Assembly (NCBI GenBank): GCA_030770535.1
Contig: JASVEC010000015.1
Span: 62,001-126,000 of the forward strand
Direction of reading: 5' to 3'
Source of the DNA: Batkoa obscura
Taxonomy: Eukaryota > Entomophthoromycota > Entomophthoromycetes > Entomophthorales > Batkoaceae
DNA: 64,000 bases
In this document: positions 57,777-64,000 of the stretch, piece by piece
Position numbering within the stretch: position 1 is the stretch's first letter
Layout: each line of letters starts with the position of its first letter
Made by a program: the position numbers and the translations under genes
The notes under the pieces: model-generated
Database searches by the model: none
What the model was told of the DNA's origin: nothing
The model's input: only the letters and a program-made list of their open reading frames with translations

Positions 57777-59190
57777 TATTTTAATGGCTTTTTATAAATT
57801 CATCTAAGTCAGTATCGGGATTTCTTTTAATCCTTTATAAGAACATTGGTTTCCATTAAATGGAACAGACGTAATAAGGAAAAAGGAGGAATAAACCTAT
57901 AAATCATTTCTCTGTCTATTTCCATAAGCTCTAATCTCTTTACAACTAATGTTTTGAGGTCTGTGAAAAGGTGTAAAAAACAAATAAAATATTTGATTGG
58001 AAAAAAAAGATTAATTTCAATCCGCCTTATAGACTTATATTCAATTGAGTTGTACATTTCTTTATGATAAGCATCTTATTATTCGCTGTAAATATTCTTG
58101 TTGTTCCTTGCATATTTATTGTATGTCGAATACTTATTAAACGTGTCATAGCAGTTAAACGCTTGGTTTTTATTAGTTATTGATTAAATATCGAATAACT
58201 CACCAAAACCGAACTTTAATTTATCAAAATAAATGTGCTCAACATTTGGTATCAAAGAGGTTGCGCTTAATAATCCTCCTTTTAAATTGTTAGGATGTAT
58301 TTCTTTCAAGGTCAGCAGGCTTATCTTTTTCTTTAATTGAACAACTTAGAATGGGATAATCCCAAGCAATTATATTAATATCTTCAAGGATTCCCAAATT
58401 ATTATATTTGTAGCTATAAGGTCCTTCAGAAAAGTTCATTAACTTTAGACTCTTTATTATATTTAGATTGCCAAAGCATTTGGTGATGTCATAATCAAGA
58501 TTTCCTTCAATTTTAAATTTTAAATTGAAAGCAAAGTTTGTACTAAAATTAACTCTAGTGGATCCAAAATAACTTGAAGCTTATAATTGTGATTCTTTCA
58601 ATTCATTAAGCTTTGTTTTAATAGTATCTAGTTCACTGAGATCCACATCCCTCATGATATCATTTTCAACGACTTTAGCTTACTTAGATTTAAACAACTG
58701 AAAATTTCTTTAATTGGCATATAGCACCCCCTATACCCTAATATCTCTATTTGATTTAAGTAGAAATTAACTATTTATGATAGCAGTGTATATTTGAGAC
58801 AGTACGGCTTCAGTTTTCTCAATTTTTTAGATTTAATATTCGTTTTATTCATCATTATCACAAGTATACTTGGTATAGTTTCCATAGTATGAATTTGACG
58901 TTTAGACAATAACTTAAATACCCAATAGTTTCATTATCTCCATTTATGCTTATATGATTCATCGGTATTTTTTTATCTAATAAACTTTTCTTGATAGATG
59001 TTGTATTTTTTATTTTGGATTTGGAAAAACTAGAATATCCTTCGAATTGATGTTTATTATAAATTGAATAAGTTGAGCTGTATTTGATAGCTTTACATGT
59101 AATATTAAACAAGTATTTGCTTAAAAAATAGACTAAATAACTCGAATGGGCATAATTGCTCAAATATCTCCTCTGATAAAATGTCATATG
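57777..59190 (-). pseudogene. Leucine-rich-repeat (RNI-like/F-box type) gene, decayed
   Basis: Reverse-strand pieces in different frames read as one leucine-rich-repeat protein. From the 5' side: MTFYQRRYLSNYAHSSYLVYFL (from 59187), LSKLKSLKM, DVDLSELDTIKTKLNELKESQL, then past an in-frame stop ASSYFGSTRVNFSTNFAFNLKFKIEGN, LDYDITKCFGNLNIIKSLKLMNFSEGP, LSATSLIPNVEHIYFDKLKFGFGE and FTDLKTLVVKRLELMEIDREMIYRF. Spacing of the L..L.L and N positions fits repeats of 24-28 residues. At least one in-frame stop and two or more frame changes break it; introns might account for some. RNI-like F-box proteins are numerous in this kind of fungus by my recollection. It is probably a dead host gene. Confidence 0.55.
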
Positions 59191-60642
59191 TTTGCTTAAA
59201 CTTTACTAGCATTTTAAGATAGTGTTAATGGTAAAAAAAGGGTTCGGTTTTTAAATAATAAATCGTTTTGCTAAAAAACACTCCTTTTCTCCTAGACTAA
59301 ATTATAATTACCATTCTCATGCAAAAAGTTTAGTGTATATCATTTCTATAAAATAAATTACTGTTAAACTAAATGATAATAATATTCGACTACAATTTTT
59401 AGAGGTCATCTAAGTTTTCAACTGTTTTGCTTTTGAAAACTCAAATTCATGAAAACTGAGTAATGAGTACTAATTAGGAGCTATGGCTAAAGGAGCAAGA
59501 AAGTGATTGATTGAAATGTAAGAAGGAGTAATAATATTTTATCTCCAACCTTCAGAGATGATAAGTAGCAATAATACCAGTCTTTTATATGTAGCTATTG
59601 AGATAATATAAAGATATATAGATCAGTAGTAAAACCTATTGCTTAGGCAATATGATAAAATTAAGTATAAATCTTATGTCATGGTTTACTGTATTGTTAA
59701 TCTCAAATCTGTAAGGTAAACTTTCCGTCATTATAATTCGTTTATTTTTTGAAATGAGAAGGAAGCTCTGAGGGTTAATATTTATGCTTCCTATATAAAC
59801 TTTAAGTTTTATAGTCGAATATGGAATATAAATTTGTCTATATAGTGCTAGATTCGGCTTTAGATCAGAATACAAGATAAAGGTTAAAATAGTCATTGAA
59901 TAAAAATACTTAATCTTTCAAGATTGTTATAGAAAGTGTAATTTCTGCCAAAATAACTCTGAATACTAAAACTCTATAAGATTCTTCTTTTTACAGTTTT
60001 TAAAAACAAAACTTTGATTTAAATAACATGTTTTAAAGTTAAAACAAAGATGTTGCTTTGATGAATTTATTTTGATGATAGTTATCTGTTTAGCTTATTA
60101 ATTGAAAGCTTTGAGTAATAGCACTTGTTTACAATTATAGCTTGAAATACTTAACTATAAGTTACAATGATTTTGATTATTAATGCTAAAATTTTATATA
60201 AAATTTGAGGTATTACTAGTAAAAATAAAAAATAAGAAACAAATTAAGCGTAAAATCATAAGCCTAAGGGATATTGGACTAATTAAATATATCAAAGGCA
60301 TCAGTTATTAAAACAAGAAAATATGTAGCTTACCAATACAGTGGCGTTCCAAAATTTCAAAATGTACAACTAATTTATCATATCAGCTTTTATTAGAGTT
60401 AGACACAACACTTTATGAAATTACCGGAAAACAGGAGTCACATGGGATTAGATTTTCAAGCAATTTAGTAATTAAGTCTACGTTGTTTAAAATTTTGGGT
60501 TTATCAATATGCAACTAGGGTAGAACTTTTTTTTGATTTTATTGGCTTATTTAGGAGGGATACTTCCAAATAAGATTTTTTAGAATTTTAAGTGTTTAAT
60601 CACTTTTTAAGATTATTTTGTTAACAAAAATCACATTTTAAA
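59191..60642. other. Intergenic, 1.45 kb
   Basis: The upstream region of the exportin gene. A reverse frame at 59636-59896 (86 codons) has no recognisable protein. No MITE or RNA gene seen. Confidence 0.5.
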
Positions 60643-63600
60643 ATGGATCAAATAGAAGTACTACTATTGCATTTAGTTTAAAACCATGTTAACTTTGGTT
60701 TTTTAGGCTCTTTTTGATTTTAATTCACCTTTTAATCCGAACTTGTTGGATGAAATTGTTAATAAAGCTTATACTGGGCGTGGTATAGAAGTAAGCTAGT
60801 TTGCGATTAGAATTCTATAACTAACGTTTTTAAAGCAAAAAAACTGTATGGAAGCCTTAAACAGGTATCAACATCACCCAGAAGCTTGGAATTTAGTCGA
60901 TCAAATTCTCGAAAGATGTCAACTTCCTCAAACAAAGGTATATTCTTCATACATCTTCATTTGTTTTTCTTAATAGGTTTAGTTTATCGGTTTGGCAATC
61001 CTAGAAAAATTTATCCAAACTCGTTGGAAGTCTATTAATCCATCTCAAAAAGAAGGTTTGCTATTCCCGTCTATTTTAATATACATATTAATTTTTTGTT
61101 AAGCAATCAAAAAGTTTGCTATTAATCTTTTGCTCAAAGACGCTTCTACTGAAGCACAATTACAAGCTCATAAACTTTATCTCAAAAAGTTAAATTTAAC
61201 TATTGTTGAAGTAATCTCTTAGAGCATTATTATTATCATTATACTAATAACTTTATTAGTTGCTTAAGCAAGAGTGGCCTCACAATTGGCCAACTTTTAT
61301 TCCAGATCTCATTACTTCCAGTCGAGGAAATTTATCAATTTGTGAAAACAATATGCAAATTCTTAGATATTTAAGGTAGATTATAAGCATAATATAAGAT
61401 TTAATTTAATACAAATTTAGTGAAGAGATTTATGATTTTTCTGAGGAAAGTTTAACTCAAAATAAAATAAGATATTTGAAACACCAAATGGAAGAAGAGT
61501 TTCAACAAGTCTTCCAGTTATGTCTTGATGTATTAGCTAAAGCTCAAACCCCTGGTTTAGTAAATTCAACTTTAGAAACCCTTTCACGTTTCTTGAATTG
61601 GATTCCACTTGATTTTGTGTTCAATTCGGATCTTTTGAATATTTTAGTTAGCAGAGTAAGTTTTTTTAAATTTAAGAGACATCAACTTATTTTTTTAGTT
61701 CCTTCCTGAAGTACAATTTAGAAATTTAACTCTCAAATGTATTACTCAAGTCGTTTGTCAACCTGCCCCGCCTGTCCATAGCGAGAAATTACTTTTATTA
61801 GTAAATCTAGTATTTGAAGGTCTTAAATCATTGATACCTAGTCATATTGGTAAACTACCTCAATTAGTGTATCATATTTTTTAACACTTCATTTAGATCT
61901 TGCTGCCGTATACGATGGTCTTCCTAATAATGATCAAGAGTATGTTCAAAATGTTACAATGTTTTTTACAGGATTTTTCGAAAAGCATTTATTGGTAATT
62001 TATATATATATTATTTTTATTTTCTTAATACCTGTTATAGATGGCTGAGCAGCTTGGTAACAAAGATACACTTTTGGAGATACACTCTTATTTAGTGAGA
62101 ATAACTTTGGTTGACGAAAGAGAGCTTTTTAAGATCTGTCTTGAGTACTGGCATCTTTTGGTAATAACTCATAAATTTGTAGTACAATTTCTTATTTTTT
62201 TAGCTTACTGGGTTATTCAACGAAATGAAAAACGTTCAAGCCCCTGATGCACCTTTACTTAACCTTGGTACCGAAGTAGGTGGCAACGGAGATGTCCCTA
62301 ACAAAACCTTAAGAAAAGATATCTATGCAATGACTATTCCAGCTCTTAGAAGAGCTATGATTGAAACAATGGTTAAGCCTGAAGAAGTAATTTAGATTTT
62401 ATCATTTTATAGTATATCCTAATATTTAAAAGGTCCTTATTATTGAAAATGAATACGGTGAAGTTGTTCGTGAGACCCAGAAAGAAACTGACACTATCGC
62501 TTTATATAAAACCATGCGTGAATGTTTAGTTTACTTGACTCATTTAGATGTTGTAGATACAGAACAAGTGATGCTAAGCAGTTTACACTTTATGGTAAGA
62601 TAATTATAATTAAACTTAAGAAATAGAGTAGTAATATAATTTAGTTTAATGAAGGATGTTGGGATAAGACCAAATTAAATAAATTATGTTGGTCTATTGG
62701 ATCCATCTCTGGGGCTATGCGTAATTATTTTAATATTTAATAGAATTAAAGTTTTAATTTATCTAGATTCTGAAATGGAGAAAAAGTTTTTAGTGAGCGT
62801 AGTTAGAGATTTATTGACTTTATGTGAAGTCAAAAAAGGAAAAGATAACAAGGCAATTGTTGCATCAAATATTATGTATACAGTTGGTCAATATCCTAGG
62901 TTTTTACGTAATCATTGGAAGTTTTTAAGAACCGTTGTAAATAAATTATTTGAATTTATGCACGAGTCACATGAAGGTAATGATTAAAATGAAATTCATC
63001 TAATTTGTTTTAACTCTTTTTAGGTGTCCAAGACATGGCTTGTGATACTTTCGACACGGTTGCTCAATCTTGTAAAAAATATTTTGTTGTGTCTCACCCT
63101 CCTGATGATCAGATCCCATATATTCATAAAATAATTAATGATTTGCCAAGAATAATTGATGAATTAACACCTGTACAAAGAGTATCTGTTTATGAATCAA
63201 TTGGCCATATGATCGCTTCCGATGAGAACATCGAGAACCAAGTAGCGATGATAGAAGCACTCTTAAATGATACAAATCAAATAGTAATGATACTTTTATT
63301 ATAATCAAATTTGAACTAAATGTTAAAATTAGTGGGTACAATTAATCACTGACGCTAACATCTTGGAAGACAATGAAAAAGTAAAAAATATGGGTTATTG
63401 TTTGAAAACTTTTTCTGCTGTATGTAAATCTGTAGGCCCAGGGTTCAGCCGTCAATTATCTATACTTTTCCCCAGTCTTTTAAATATCTATAAAACATGT
63501 TCTCGACTTATTGACGTGTGTATTGATTCACAAGGTAATTTAGTAGTATTTGTTAGATGATCCTAATGCATTTTTAGGCGCTGTTGCTGTAAGAACTCCA

Positions 63601-64000
63601 AAAGTTAAAAATCTCAGAATCGTTAGAAAAGAAACATTGATCCTTTTAGATGTCTACATTAGCAATTCAACCAATAAGGAATTTGTTCTCCTAGAACTTG
63701 TTCCTAATCTTATTGATACTTATCTTTTAAGTTATCGGGAAAGTAATCCTTTATCTAAAGAACCAGAAGTTCTTGATCTTTTTGGTTCTTGTGCTGAGCA
63801 ATTAGGGGTAAGGTTATTATTTATAGTGATTGCTTGTATTTATATGCCTTTTAGAGTGCTTTGAATGGCAAAGTAGCAGATATCTTTAATCATATCCTTC
63901 AATGTACAATAGAAATGATTAGTCATGAGCTTACTAATTATCCTGAGATCAGAATCTCATTTTATAAACTCCTTCATAAACTTATTACCTATTGCTTTGA
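60643..64000 (+). CDS. CRM1: Exportin-1 (CRM1/XPO1), N-terminal and central part, at least 18 exons, cut by window end
   Basis: The start is at 60643 (MDQIE, then a 49-nt intron). Exons read [84 protein letters not shown], and so on through [55 protein letters not shown] and [14 protein letters not shown] to the window end. This is the HEAT-repeat karyopherin that carries leucine-rich-signal cargo and RanGTP out of the nucleus. The groove Cys that leptomycin B modifies (human C528) is present, TGT at 62823-62825, in [12 protein letters not shown]. Introns are 40-60 nt with GT-AG ends. The C-terminal third is outside the window. Identity is certain; some splice sites are inferred. Confidence 0.96.

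Noticed and set aside
59636-59896. 86-codon reverse frame with an MTILTF start
   Set aside because: It could be a fragment of the decayed leucine-rich-repeat gene, but the repeat pattern is not clear enough to support it.

Overview
The window is AT-rich nuclear DNA of a filamentous fungus. GT-AG introns are short (about 40-60 nt), TATA boxes are clear, and secreted and GPI-anchored proteins are common. The gene mix points to an early-diverging, insect-associated fungus of the Entomophthorales, most like Conidiobolus: an array of intronless class-A-like 7TM receptors, five secreted GH18 chitinases, an iron-type GATA repressor with two fingers, and decayed leucine-rich-repeat genes. A complex I subunit argues against the AT-rich anaerobic Neocallimastigomycota. 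The organism call rests on recalled family content, not on a search.

Layout. 1-5.6 kb: a 7TM receptor cut by the window edge, then two convergent chitinases. 8-14.4 kb: a 14-exon HMT1-type ABC transporter, a chitinase with an Asn-rich insert, and a complex I subunit (NDUFA7/B14.5a-like). 14.4-25.3 kb: four receptors in tandem (the third frameshifted), inside visible segmental duplications. 25.7-33 kb: another chitinase, a small secreted protein, a multi-exon DMT-type transporter with a repetitive tail, and another receptor. 36.4-40 kb: an SRE/SREA-type GATA factor whose promoter is crowded with the motif this family binds, and a GT32 (OCH1-like) mannosyltransferase. 40.4-42.9 kb: a whole-looking DNA transposon with 23-bp inverted ends. 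43-46.6 kb: gene-poor and rich in short elements. 46.6-49.7 kb: a chitinase nearly identical to the one at 4-5.6 kb, and a nine-exon Zip3/RNF212-type RING gene. 50.4-54.2 kb: a duplicated pair of GPI-anchored Cys-rich proteins. 55.7-57.2 kb: GPI14/PIG-M. 57.8-59.2 kb: a leucine-rich-repeat pseudogene. 60.6-64 kb: exportin CRM1/XPO1, cut by the window end.

About 19 copies of a ~100-bp foldback element (MITE) lie between the genes. Two copies sit in one arm of a segmental duplication whose other arm keeps the empty site, which gives a 2-bp target duplication. One MITE end resembles the left end of the 2.4-kb transposon, so that transposon's family is a plausible source of the mobilising enzyme.

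Together the accessory genes (chitinases, receptors, GPI-anchored and secreted proteins) look like host-interface and sensing gene families growing by tandem duplication and gene conversion, among ordinary housekeeping genes (complex I, GPI synthesis, nuclear export, meiosis). I saw no tRNA, rRNA, CRISPR or retroviral/LTR element.
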